Source: Actinomycetospora sp. NBRC 106375
GTDB lineage: Bacteria; Actinomycetota; Actinomycetes; Mycobacteriales; Pseudonocardiaceae
DNA: 64,000 nt
Assembly: GCF_030269665.1 (NCBI RefSeq)
Contig: NZ_BSTS01000006.1
Coordinates: forward strand, 124,001-188,000
Direction: 5' to 3'
Positions 25,051 to 32,550 of this stretch are shown here, in pieces. A model generated the notes under the pieces. That model searched no databases, had not been told where the DNA came from, and saw nothing but the letters and a program-made list of their open reading frames with translations. Each line of letters begins with the position of its first letter. Positions within the stretch are counted from its first letter, which is position 1. The position numbers and the translations under genes are program-made.

Positions 25051-26448
25051 ATGGCGCGTTCGGAGCGGTATGTCGCGGGGATCGACTCCTCGACCCAGGC
25101 CACCAAGGTCCTCGTCGTGGATCCGGCCGACGGCACGATCGTGCGGGAGGCCCGTCGCGGCCATCCCGACGGCACGGAGGTCGATCCGCAGGCGTGGTGG
25201 GACGCCCTGGCGGGCGCGCTCGGTGAGGTCGGGACCTCCGACGTCGCCGCCATCGGTGTCGCCGGCCAACAGCACGGGATGGTGCTGCTCGACGAGGGCG
25301 GCGAGCCGGTGCGCGACGCGCTGCTGTGGAACGACACCCGCTCCGCGCCGGACGCCGAGGCGCTGATCGAGGAGCTCGGCGGGCCCGACAAGTGGGCCGA
25401 GGCCGTCGGCACCGTGCCGGTCGCGAGCATCACCGCCACCAAGCTGCGCTGGACCTCCCGCGCCGAGCCCGAGGTCGCCGACCGCGCGCGGCGCGTGATG
25501 CTGCCGCACGACTGGCTGACCTGGCGGCTCTGCGGCTCGCCCGCCGAGGCGACCACCGACCGTGGCGACGCGTCGGGCACCGGCTACTGGTCGACCGTCA
25601 CCGACTCCTACCGCCCCGACCTCCTGGAGATGGCGTTCGGGCGCGGGCTCGACGTGCCGCGGGTCGCCGCGCCCGGCGAGGTGGTCGGGCGGACCCCCGA
25701 CGGGCTCGCCGTCTCGGCCGGCACCGGCGACAACGCCGGCGCGTCCCTCGCGATCGGGCCGGGGCCGGGCGAGGTGGTCGTCTCGATCGGGACCTCCGGC
25801 GCGGTGTTCACCGGCCACGACCGGCCCACCACCGACGCCTCGGGGCTCGTGGCCGGCTTCGCCGACGCGCGCGGCGGCTACCTGCCGCTGCTGGCCACCC
25901 TTAACGCCGCGCGCGTGCTCGGCGCCGGCGCGGCGCTGCTGGGGGTGGACCCGGCCGGCTTCGACGAGCTGGCGCGCGCCGCTGCCCCGGGCGCGGGCGG
26001 GCTGACCCTGCTGCCCTACCTCGACGGCGAACGCACCCCCAACCGCCCGGAGGCACGCGGTCGCTACGTCGGGCTGACCACGGCGAACGCCACCCGCGAG
26101 AACCTCGCCCGCGCGACCGTCGAGGGCATGCTCTGCGGGCTCGCCGACGCCGTCGACGCGCTCGCCGCGCAGGACGTGCCGACCCGGCGGGCCCTGCTCA
26201 TCGGCGGCGGCTCGCGCTCCGGGGCGGTCGCGGACCTCGCGCCCGACGTCCTCGGCCTGCCCGTCGAGGTCCTCGCGCCCCAGGAGTACGTCGCCCTCGG
26301 CGCCGCCCGCCAGGCGGCCTGGGCGCTGCACGGCGAAGAGCCCGGCTGGACCGTCGCCCGCGAGACCACCCGCGACGTCACCGACGCCTCGATCTCCGAG
26401 CAGGTCCGCTCCCGCTACGCCGACGTCCGCGACGGCCGCGCCCCGTAG
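25051..26448 (+). CDS. xylB: Xylulokinase
   Basis: 465-residue FGGY carbohydrate kinase that phosphorylates D-xylulose. It opens with YVAGIDSSTQATKVLVVD (phosphate-1 loop), then VAGQQHGMVLLDE, LLWNDTRS, LPHDWLTWRLCG, GDASGTGYW and SAGTGDNAG. The C-terminal ATP site reads LLIGGGSRSGAVADLAPDVLG with PQEYVALGAARQAAW. The GQQHG and DWLTWRL signatures separate xylulokinases from glycerol kinases. ATG at 25051. The nearby ABC transporter and LacI gene suggest pentitol or pentose input, although no dehydrogenase or isomerase for it is in the window. Confidence 0.9.
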   Translation: MARSERYVAGIDSSTQATKVLVVDPADGTIVREARRGHPDGTEVDPQAWWDALAGALGEVGTSDVAAIGVAGQQHGMVLLDEGGEPVRDALLWNDTRSAPDAEALIEELGGPDKWAEAVGTVPVASITATKLRWTSRAEPEVADRARRVMLPHDWLTWRLCGSPAEATTDRGDASGTGYWSTVTDSYRPDLLEMAFGRGLDVPRVAAPGEVVGRTPDGLAVSAGTGDNAGASLAIGPGPGEVVVSIGTSGAVFTGHDRPTTDASGLVAGFADARGGYLPLLATLNAARVLGAGAALLGVDPAGFDELARAAAPGAGGLTLLPYLDGERTPNRPEARGRYVGLTTANATRENLARATVEGMLCGLADAVDALAAQDVPTRRALLIGGGSRSGAVADLAPDVLGLPVEVLAPQEYVALGAARQAAWALHGEEPGWTVARETTRDVTDASISEQVRSRYADVRDGRAP

Positions 26449-26480
26449 CCCGTCGCCCCGCCGTCGCCGTCATCGCACAC

Positions 26481-26556
26481 GGGGTGTGCGAGCAATGCGG
26501 CTTTGCTGGCGTGTGACGCCAGGATCGCCACATCCTCGCTCGCGCGACACGCCGAG
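26481..26556. repeat. 76-bp inverted repeat, left copy, before hsp20
   Basis: Matches the reverse complement of 27337-27412 at 71 of 76 positions by hand alignment. It contains an internal hairpin CTGGCG-TGTGA-CGCCAG. It lies 33 bases after xylB and about 100 bases before hsp20. The pair brackets hsp20 and its three downstream palindromes. Confidence 0.85.
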
Positions 26557-26579
26557 GCGAGAACTCCTCGAGACCGGGA

Positions 26580-26600
26580 ATTGAGCGGACCCGACTCAGG
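26580..26600 (+). promoter_or_regulatory. HAIR-like (HspR) operator before hsp20
   Basis: ATTGAGC-N7-ACTCAGG matches the actinobacterial HAIR consensus CTTGAGT-N7-ACTCAAG at 5 of 7 positions in each arm, with the exact 7-base spacing. HspR represses dnaK and hsp18-type genes through this site in Streptomyces. Position about 60 bases upstream of the hsp20 ATG fits control of this gene. Confidence 0.65.
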
Positions 26601-26658
26601 TTGCATGAGTCGAGAGCCCGCAAGGCCGGGCTGCCTTCCCCATCGAGGAGGAACCACC

Positions 26659-27192
26659 ATGAGCACCCTGATCCCCTGGGGCCCGCGCTTCGTCGACCCG
26701 TTCGCCGTCGCTCCCGCCCTGTTCCGCCGCCCCGGAACCGTTCGCCCCGCCGCCTGGTTCGCGCCGACCACCGACGTCGTCCGTGAGGGCGACGACGCCG
26801 TGGTCCGCGTCGAGCTGCCCGGCGTGGACGTCGCCAAGGACGTCACCGTCGAGGTCGACGGCGACCGCCTGACCGTCCGGGGCGAGCGCCGCGACGAGCA
26901 GTCCGGCGAGGGCTACCGGCAGAGCCGCTACGGCTCGTTCCGCCGGAGCTTCACCCTCCCCCAGCACGTCGACGCCGACGCGGTCACCGCGTCCTACGAC
27001 GCCGGTGTGCTGACCCTGCGCGTCGCCGGCGCCCACGCCGAGCCGGCCCAGCCCGGTGCCCGGCGCATCGCCATCGACGGCGTCACCGCCCCAGAGCCCT
27101 CGGACGAGCCCACCGGCTCCAACGAGTCCGGCTCCGACGAGTCCGGCTCCGACGAGTCCGGCTCCGACGAGTCCGGCAGCGCCGCCGCCTGA
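26659..27192 (+). CDS. Small heat-shock protein Hsp20 with ESGSD repeat tail
   Basis: 177 residues. An N-terminal arm carries FVDPFAVAPALFRRPG. The alpha-crystallin domain (about 35-130) begins APTTDVVREGDDAVVRVELPGVD and includes RLTVRGERR, YGSFRRSFTLPQHVDAD and the closing AGVLTLRVAGA (family A-x-x-x-G-V-L). It is an ATP-independent holdase. The C terminus has tandem ESGSD units encoded by a 15-bp DNA repeat, replacing the usual I-x-I ending. ATG at 26659 has a GAGGAGGA site; an upstream ATG at 26503 lies in the inverted repeat and is rejected. A HAIR-like box suggests HspR control. Confidence 0.92.
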   Translation: MSTLIPWGPRFVDPFAVAPALFRRPGTVRPAAWFAPTTDVVREGDDAVVRVELPGVDVAKDVTVEVDGDRLTVRGERRDEQSGEGYRQSRYGSFRRSFTLPQHVDADAVTASYDAGVLTLRVAGAHAEPAQPGARRIAIDGVTAPEPSDEPTGSNESGSDESGSDESGSDESGSAAA

Positions 27193-27207
27193 CGAGCGCC
27201 TCCTGAC

Positions 27208-27312
27208 GCAGCGAACGAGCTGTTCGCTGCCTCGAGGCGCACGAAGTCCCCGTTGATCACGAGGTGATCAGCGATCCCAACGCCCGCGGCACCACCTCGG
27301 TGCCGCGGGCGT
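27208..27312. terminator. Three consecutive perfect palindromes after hsp20
   Basis: In order: GCAGCGAAC-5-GTTCGCTGC (27208-27230), TGATCAC-3-GTGATCA (27254-27270), and a 14-bp stem with loop ACCTC (27280-27312, ACGCCCGCGGCACC arms). The last is a strong terminator candidate for hsp20, although no T-tract follows. The middle one looks more like a protein site. Nothing else is apparent between hsp20 and the right inverted repeat. Confidence 0.65.
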
Positions 27313-27336
27313 CGTCGTGTCCGGGACGGGTGAGCT

Positions 27337-27412
27337 CTCGGCGTGTCGCGTCACCGAGGATGTGGCGATCCTGGCGTCACACGCCAGGAAAGCCGCATTG
27401 CTCGAACACCCC
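27337..27412. repeat. 76-bp inverted repeat, right copy, after hsp20
   Basis: Inverted partner of 26481-26556. It overlaps the 3' end of the SCO6045-like gene, so roughly the last 20 codons and stop of that gene are repeat-derived. No target-site duplication or transposase was seen beside either copy. Confidence 0.85.
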
Positions 27413-27758
27413 GCCAGCCACGACCACGACGACCACGACGACGGCGGCGCGGGGAGGGTGGGACGAGGTCGGCGGCGCGGAGGAGGTCGACGAACGCCGT
27501 CGCCTCGTCGTGCAGCGACGTCCCGGTGCGCCGGGCGTGGGTCCGGATCCAGCCGTCGATGCGCGCGACGAGATCGGCCCCCAGCTGCTCGTGGACCTCC
27601 GCCGGGATCAGGCGCAGGAGCAGCCGGCGTCGTTTCGCGCGCAGGGCGTCGGCCTCGAGGGCCAGGCGCGCGGGGTCGAAGCCGGCCGGGGCGGGGCCGT
27701 CGGCGACGAGCGCGGCGAGCAGCGCGGCCTGGCGCGCCGCGAGGTCCTCGCGGCTCAC
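27351..27758 (-). CDS. SCO6045-C-terminal-like partner protein of the MNIO enzyme
   Basis: 135 residues, Ala/Arg/Leu rich: SREDLAARQAALLAALVADGPAPAGFDPARLALEADALRAKRRR, then helical RLIPAEVHEQLGADLVARIDGWI and TSLHDEATAFVDLLRAADLVP. This resembles the domain that follows the DUF692 domain in Streptomyces SCO6045-type proteins, from memory. In analogous MNIO systems the partner (MbnC or DUF2063) binds the substrate leader. GTG at 27758 overlaps the MNIO stop by four bases. The Arg-rich end (PSPRRRRRGRRGRG onward) is encoded partly by the right inverted repeat, so the original stop may have been lost. Confidence 0.65.
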   Translation of the reverse strand: MSREDLAARQAALLAALVADGPAPAGFDPARLALEADALRAKRRRLLLRLIPAEVHEQLGADLVARIDGWIRTHARRTGTSLHDEATAFVDLLRAADLVPPSPRRRRRGRRGRGWRGVRAMRLSWRVTPGSPHPR

Positions 27759-28597
27759 GCCCGCACCCGCGCGTGCACCGACCGCAGCGCCGCCAGCTCC
27801 GCGGCCAGCTCGTCGTCGGGCGGGTAGCGGTCGTCGCGCTCGAGCAGGACCGCGGGCGGGCGGCGGCGCGCGCAGAGCTCGTCGAGCAGGTCGAGCACCG
27901 GCGGGGTCAGGGGATGCGCGTGGGTGTCGTGGTAGACGCCGTCGCGCTCGACCCCGCCCGCGGCGTGCACGTAGACGACACGCTCCAGCGGCAGCTCGTC
28001 GAGCACCTCGCCCGGGTCCTGGCCCAGGTTCACCGCGCTCGCGTGCAGGTTGGCGACGTCGAGCAGCAGCCACGCCCCGGTCCGCTCGCAGAGCTCGCCC
28101 AGGAACGCGCCCTCGGTCATCGCGTCGTCCGGCCACGCCAGCAGCGGCGCGATGTTCTCGAGCGCGAGGGGCACGCCCAGCTCGGCCTGGGTCGCGCGGA
28201 CGTTGTCGACGACGACCGCGAGCGCCTCCCGGGTGCGCGGCACCGGCAGCAGATGGCCCGACTCGAGCCCGCCCGCCCGCACGAACGCGACGTGGTCGCT
28301 CGCCATCGGGGCGCCGAGGGCGTCGGCCACGGCGGCGAGGTGCCGGACGCGGTCGTGCCGCAGCGGCTCGGCGCCCCCGAGCGACAGCGACACCGCGTGC
28401 GGCAGCACGGGCAGGCCGCGCTCGCGCAGCACGCCGAGGGACGCCGGCAGCTCGTCCGGGTCCAGGTCCTCGGCCACGACCTCGACGAAGTCGACGCCCG
28501 GCAACCGCTCGACGGTCAGGTCGATCTCGCGGCGCCAGCCGATGCCGACCCCGACGGGCCCGCCCGGCAGCGCCGGCGCGTCCGGCGACGGGGTCAT
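27755..28597 (-). CDS. DUF692 / MNIO multinuclear non-haem iron oxygenase
   Basis: 280-residue TIM-barrel protein of the DUF692 family (MbnB, TglH and BufB relatives), which modify Cys residues of ribosomal peptides with two or three iron ions. Family landmarks: GVGIGWRREID, FVEVVAEDL, LPHAVSLSLGGAEPL, ASDHVAFVR with metal His, LALENIAPLL (Glu ligand), LLLDVANLHASAVN (Asp/Asn/His), VVYVHAAGG and DTHAHPLTPPV. ATG at 28597 overlaps the TGA of the upstream Cys/Gly-tailed membrane protein (ATGA), a strong hint that the two act together. The frame extending further upstream is a shadow. Confidence 0.88.
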   Translation of the reverse strand: MTPSPDAPALPGGPVGVGIGWRREIDLTVERLPGVDFVEVVAEDLDPDELPASLGVLRERGLPVLPHAVSLSLGGAEPLRHDRVRHLAAVADALGAPMASDHVAFVRAGGLESGHLLPVPRTREALAVVVDNVRATQAELGVPLALENIAPLLAWPDDAMTEGAFLGELCERTGAWLLLDVANLHASAVNLGQDPGEVLDELPLERVVYVHAAGGVERDGVYHDTHAHPLTPPVLDLLDELCARRRPPAVLLERDDRYPPDDELAAELAALRSVHARVRA

Positions 28598-29514
28598 CCG
28601 CCGCAGCCCCCGCCGCCTCCGCCGCCGCACCCACCGCCGCCACCACCGCAGGACGAGCCGCACGACGACCCGCCGTCGGAACCGCCGCCGTCCCACCCGC
28701 CGCCCCCGCCACCGACCGGCGCGGCGAGCAGTCCGGCGAGCTGCGGGTCCGGGTAGGACGACAGTCCGAAGACCGCGACGAGCCCGGCCACCCCGAGCGA
28801 CCCGGCGAGGACCGCCCCGGGAGCGCGCGCGTGCGCCGGCGCTCCGCCCTGGCGGCTCTGCATCTCCCGCGACCAGGCCTGCGACAGCGTCGCCTTCCCG
28901 CGCGGCGTGACGCGCCGGGTCGAGACGAAGAGCGTCGTGAACGCGACGACGGCGGCGATCACGACCAGGACGACGAGGAAGCCGACGGCCGCGTCGCGCG
29001 CGATGCCCGCCGCCACCCGGGCCACGCCGAGCACGAACACCGCCGCCGCCGCGCCGGTGCCGATCGCCTTCGTCCGGCGCACGGCGGCGGGGTCGTGCAG
29101 CAGGCCGCGGCGCTGGGCGCCCGCCTCCAGGTCGCGGACCGCCGCGGACGGCGTGGTCCGGGCGACGATCCCGGCGGTGGTGGACGGGCGCGCCTCGACC
29201 ACCCCGACGACGGTCTCGTCGAGCTCGCCGATCGGGGGGCGACCCGTGAACGCGAGCCGGCGGTCGGTCGAGACCCGCAGGACACCACCCTCGACGAGCC
29301 GCGCGATCGCCGCCTCGACCAGCCGGCGCCGCCCGCCCGCGAGCAGGGCGAGATCCTCGACGCTCGCGTCCGGTACGGCGGCCTCGCCGTGGTCCCGGGC
29401 GCTGCGTCGGTCGAGTGAACGCCGCAGCACCGGCCCGACGACCGCGGCGGCCACGAGCAGGACCACGTACACGAGCAGGAACAGCGGCCCGGAGATGCCC
29501 CAGGTGGGTCCCAC
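28594..29514 (-). CDS. TIGR04222-type membrane protein with Cys/Gly-rich C-terminal tail
   Basis: 306 residues. An N-terminal helix (ISGPLFLLVYVVLLVAAAVV) is followed by a cytosolic domain (DLALLAGGRRRLVEAAIARLVEGGVL, winged-helix-like), two helices (about 165-210), another helix near 250, and a tail that is almost only Gly, Ser and four Cys: SSCGSSCGGGGGGCGG then a further Gly run and CGG to the end. This matches actinobacterial proteins labelled TIGR04222, as I recall them. GTG at 29514 is chosen for GGAGG five bases upstream. The stop overlaps the MNIO start, so the tail is a plausible substrate for oxidative modification. Confidence 0.8.
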   Translation of the reverse strand: MGPTWGISGPLFLLVYVVLLVAAAVVGPVLRRSLDRRSARDHGEAAVPDASVEDLALLAGGRRRLVEAAIARLVEGGVLRVSTDRRLAFTGRPPIGELDETVVGVVEARPSTTAGIVARTTPSAAVRDLEAGAQRRGLLHDPAAVRRTKAIGTGAAAAVFVLGVARVAAGIARDAAVGFLVVLVVIAAVVAFTTLFVSTRRVTPRGKATLSQAWSREMQSRQGGAPAHARAPGAVLAGSLGVAGLVAVFGLSSYPDPQLAGLLAAPVGGGGGGWDGGGSDGGSSCGSSCGGGGGGCGGGGGGGCGG

Positions 29515-29629
29515 GACGACCTCCGGGTCGCGACGCACGGGTGTCACGCACGGGCGTGCGCGTGATCGCAGCGTCGCCCGGGACGACCGCAGACAGCAAG
29601 CGTCGCCACTCGAACGGCCCAGCAATCAG

Positions 29630-29646
29630 CTACTCAGGGTGAGTAG
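29630..29646. promoter_or_regulatory. Palindrome upstream of the Cys/Gly cassette
   Basis: CTACTCA-GGG-TGAGTAG, perfect 7-bp arms, in the 136-base interval between the helicase stop and the TIGR04222-type gene. It is the only symmetric site there and could be an operator for the cassette. As a hairpin it is too weak to be a confident terminator. Confidence 0.45.
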
Positions 29647-29650
29647 TACC

Positions 29651-31348
29651 TCAGCGGCGCCGGCCCCTCCCGGCACCCGAGCGCGCGGAGTGCGCCGCGG
29701 CGGAGTGCTGCGGGCTCGACGAGCCGGACGCGGACGCGGACGACCCGGACGACGCCGGCGCGCGGCGACCGCCGTGCGACGACGACGACGTCCCCCGGCC
29801 CGGCTCCGCGGGCGCTCCACCGCCACCGCCCCGTCGTCCGCCGCCACGGCGACCCGACCGGCCGGTGCCGGAGGCGCCACCCGAGCCCCCGCCGGACGCG
29901 CCGCCCGAGGCCCCACCCGAGGCCCCGGCGCCGCGGGGACCGCCGGATCCACCCCGCCGCGACGAGCCGCCCGAGCGCCCCGGACGACCCGAGCCCCCGG
30001 ACCGGCTCCCCGCCGCGGGCTGCGGATCGGGCTTGCGGGCCGCGGACGGCGGCCCCTCCTCGGGCGCCACGCGGGGAGCGGGCTCGCCGACCAGGGCCGT
30101 GATCTCCCGGGCGCCCGGCGCCACGTCCACCGGCTTGGCCTTGATGCCGGCCTTCCGCGTCATCGACGCGACCTCGGCCCGCTCGGCCGGTGGCACCAGG
30201 GTCACGACGTCGCCGGCGGACCCGGCGCGCGCCGTGCGCCCGGAGCGGTGGGTGTAGGCCTTGTGCTCGGCGGGCGGGTCGACGTGGACGACGAGGCCGA
30301 CGTCGTCGACGTGGATCCCGCGCGCGGCGATGTCGGTGGCGACGAGCACCCGCACGTCGCCCGCGGCGAAGCCGGCGAGGTTGCGGTCGCGGGCAGGCTG
30401 GGACAGGTTGCCGTGCAGCTCCGTGGCCGGGATGCCCGCCGCGGTGAGCTGGCGGGAGAGCTTGCGCGCCGCGTGCTTGGTGCGGGTGAACAGCATGCTG
30501 CGGCCGTGCCCGGACGCGAGCTCGTGCACCACCGCCGTCCGGTCGGCCGGGTCGACCGTGAAGACGTGGTGGGTCATGTCCGGGACGGGCTCCTCGGCGG
30601 CGTCGACGCTGTGCGTCACCGCGTCGTGGAGGAACTCGCGCACGAGCCGGTCGACCTCGCCGTCGAGGGTGGCCGAGAACAGCAGGCGCTGGCCGTCGCG
30701 GGGCGTGCGGCGCAGCAGGCGGCGCACGGCGGGCAGGAAGCCGAGGTCGCTCATGTGGTCGGCCTCGTCGAGCACGGTCACCTCGACGCGGTCGAGGTCG
30801 ACGAGGCCCTGGTTGATGAGGTCCTCGAGACGGCCGGGGCAGGCGATCAGCAGGTCGACGCCCCGGCGCAGGGCCTCGGCCTGGCGACCCTGCCCGACGC
30901 CGCCGTAGACGACGGTCTGGCGCAGGCCGAGGATCTCGGCGAGCGGGGCGAGGGCGTCGCGGACCTGGCTCGCGAGCTCGCGCGTCGGCAGCAGCACCAG
31001 GCCGCGCGGGCGCTGCGGGACGGTGCGCCCGCCGTGCAGGCGCGTGAGCACCGGCAGGCCGAACGCGAGGGTCTTGCCGCTGCCGGTGCGGCCGCGGCCG
31101 AGCACGTCGCGCCCGGCCAGCGCGTCGCCGATCGCGGCGCACTGAATGGGGGTGGGCTCGGTGATGCCGCGCTCGGCGAGCGCGTCGACGACGGTGCCGG
31201 GGACACCGAGGTCGAGGAACGTCGGGGCGGGACGAGCAGACGTCGTCGGGATGTCGGGAACCTCTCCACGGGGAACAAGGGGCCGCGAGCGTCGGCCCGT
31301 CCGTCGGGGGAGGGAGACCGCGTGGTGCGCGGTGCGCTGACGACCCAC
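29651..31348 (-). CDS. DEAD-box RNA helicase (RhlE/DeaD type)
   Basis: About 565 residues. Q motif FLDLGVPGTVVDALAERGITEPTPIQ, motif I GRTGSGKT, Ia PTRELASQV, II LDEADHM (DEAD), III FSATL, IV-V LFTRTKHAARKL and ATDIAARGIHV, VI YTHRSGRTAR are all present. The C-terminal ~150 residues are Gly/Ser/Arg rich, an RNA-binding extension common in actinobacteria. The start is unsettled: no ATG or GTG lies in frame close to the Q motif, and the nearest GTG is at 31348, adding about 38 basic residues without a clear ribosome binding site. Likely role: rRNA or mRNA remodelling, cold or stress growth. Confidence 0.85.
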   Translation of the reverse strand: MGRQRTAHHAVSLPRRTGRRSRPLVPRGEVPDIPTTSARPAPTFLDLGVPGTVVDALAERGITEPTPIQCAAIGDALAGRDVLGRGRTGSGKTLAFGLPVLTRLHGGRTVPQRPRGLVLLPTRELASQVRDALAPLAEILGLRQTVVYGGVGQGRQAEALRRGVDLLIACPGRLEDLINQGLVDLDRVEVTVLDEADHMSDLGFLPAVRRLLRRTPRDGQRLLFSATLDGEVDRLVREFLHDAVTHSVDAAEEPVPDMTHHVFTVDPADRTAVVHELASGHGRSMLFTRTKHAARKLSRQLTAAGIPATELHGNLSQPARDRNLAGFAAGDVRVLVATDIAARGIHVDDVGLVVHVDPPAEHKAYTHRSGRTARAGSAGDVVTLVPPAERAEVASMTRKAGIKAKPVDVAPGAREITALVGEPAPRVAPEEGPPSAARKPDPQPAAGSRSGGSGRPGRSGGSSRRGGSGGPRGAGASGGASGGASGGGSGGASGTGRSGRRGGGRRGGGGGAPAEPGRGTSSSSHGGRRAPASSGSSASASGSSSPQHSAAAHSARSGAGRGRRR

Positions 31349-31449
31349 GGGCGCCGGTGCGGCGCCGCGTACGGGCTCCAGTCTCCCAGAGATCGACGAC
31401 GGCCGTGGCACGGCGGGGGGTGTCGGTCGTCTCGGGCAGACTGACCGGT

Positions 31450-32550
31450 GTGTCCGGCTGCCGCTGCGAGATCGCCCCGCCGTCGCTGCTGCTGGCCGTG
31501 GCCGAGCGCGGCGATCCCCGGGTCCGCGACGCGGCGCTGCGCACGCTGCTGACCTCCGCGGCGCTGCGCTCGCGACGGTCCTCGCTGGGGCCGACGCTGC
31601 GCCGGCTCGGGATCTCCCCCGCGGACGTGGCGTTCCTGCCCGCGCGGGCCCCCGCGACGGGCCCGGACAACACGGTCTACGACATGGCGGGCGGCGACGA
31701 GGGCTCGCTGCCGGGCCGCCGCGTCCGGGGCTCGGCCGACGCACCGGTCGCGGATACGGCGGTCAACGAGGCGTTCGACGGGGCCGCCAGCACCGCGGCG
31801 TTCTACCGGGACGTGTTCGGCCGCGACTCCATCGACGGCCGCGGGCTCGACCTCGTCTCGTCGGTGCACTTCGGGCAGCGCTACGACAACGCGTTCTGGA
31901 CCGGCGACCAGATGGTCTACGGCGACGGCGGGGGCGGCGTCTTCGCGGCGGGCGCGCTGACGCGAGCGCTCGACGTCGTCGCCCACGAGCTCACCCACGG
32001 CGTCACGCAGTTCGCCGCCGCCCTGCAGTACCGCGGACAGAGCGGGGCGCTCAACGAGTCGTTCTCCGACGTGTTCGGCAGCCTGGTCGCGCAGTGGGCG
32101 CGCGGGCAGGACGCGCGGGCCGCGACGTGGCTGATCGGCGAGGGCACCCTCGAGCCCACGCTCGGCGGCGCCCTGCGCAGCATGATCGCGCCCGGGACGG
32201 CCTTCAGCGGCGACGACCAGCCCGCCGACATGGACGGCTACGCCGACCTGCCCGTCGACGACGACCCGCGCAACGACAACGGCGGCGTGCACGTGAACTC
32301 CGGCATCCCCAACCGCGCCTTCGCCGAGGCGGCCCGCGCCCTCGGCGGTCGCGCGTGGGAGACGGTCGGGCCGGTCTGGTACACGGTGCTCACCGACGGC
32401 CGCCTGCGTCCCACCGCCGACTTCGCGGCCTGCGCGGCGCTGACCGTCACGGTCGCGGGCGAGCGCTACGGCGAGGGCTCGCCGCAGCAGGACGCGGTAC
32501 GCGGCGGCTGGGAGGCGGTGAAGGTCCGGTTGGCCGCGGACCCGCGGTGA
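31450..32550 (+). CDS. Protealysin-like M4 metalloprotease
   Basis: 366 residues, thermolysin family. Zinc site H179-E180-L-T-H183 (VVAHELTHGV), third ligand Glu203 (ALNESFSDVFG), transition-state His281 (GGVHVNSGIPNRAF). There is no secretion signal; the short N-terminal part (CRCEIAPPSLLLAVAERG) resembles the small propeptide of protealysins, which act inside the cell or leave by unknown routes. GTG at 31450 gives that start. It overlaps the emfourin-like inhibitor gene by GTGA. An upstream ATG at 31357 would extend into the helicase promoter and is rejected. Confidence 0.9.
   Translation: MSGCRCEIAPPSLLLAVAERGDPRVRDAALRTLLTSAALRSRRSSLGPTLRRLGISPADVAFLPARAPATGPDNTVYDMAGGDEGSLPGRRVRGSADAPVADTAVNEAFDGAASTAAFYRDVFGRDSIDGRGLDLVSSVHFGQRYDNAFWTGDQMVYGDGGGGVFAAGALTRALDVVAHELTHGVTQFAAALQYRGQSGALNESFSDVFGSLVAQWARGQDARAATWLIGEGTLEPTLGGALRSMIAPGTAFSGDDQPADMDGYADLPVDDDPRNDNGGVHVNSGIPNRAFAEAARALGGRAWETVGPVWYTVLTDGRLRPTADFAACAALTVTVAGERYGEGSPQQDAVRGGWEAVKVRLAADPR

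Noticed and set aside
26481-27412. hsp20 segment as a classical transposon
   Set aside because: The inverted repeats are clear but there is no transposase, integrase or target duplication. Kept as a repeat-flanked segment only.
28907-31444. 845-codon plus-strand frame across the helicase
   Set aside because: Low-complexity Arg/Gly/Val/Asp composition opposite a helicase with all motifs intact; a codon-bias shadow.
31357-31449. Longer N terminus (ATG 31357) with a signal peptide for the M4 protease
   Set aside because: The added residues are Arg-rich without a hydrophobic core and overlap the helicase leader. GTG 31450 matches the short protealysin-like start.
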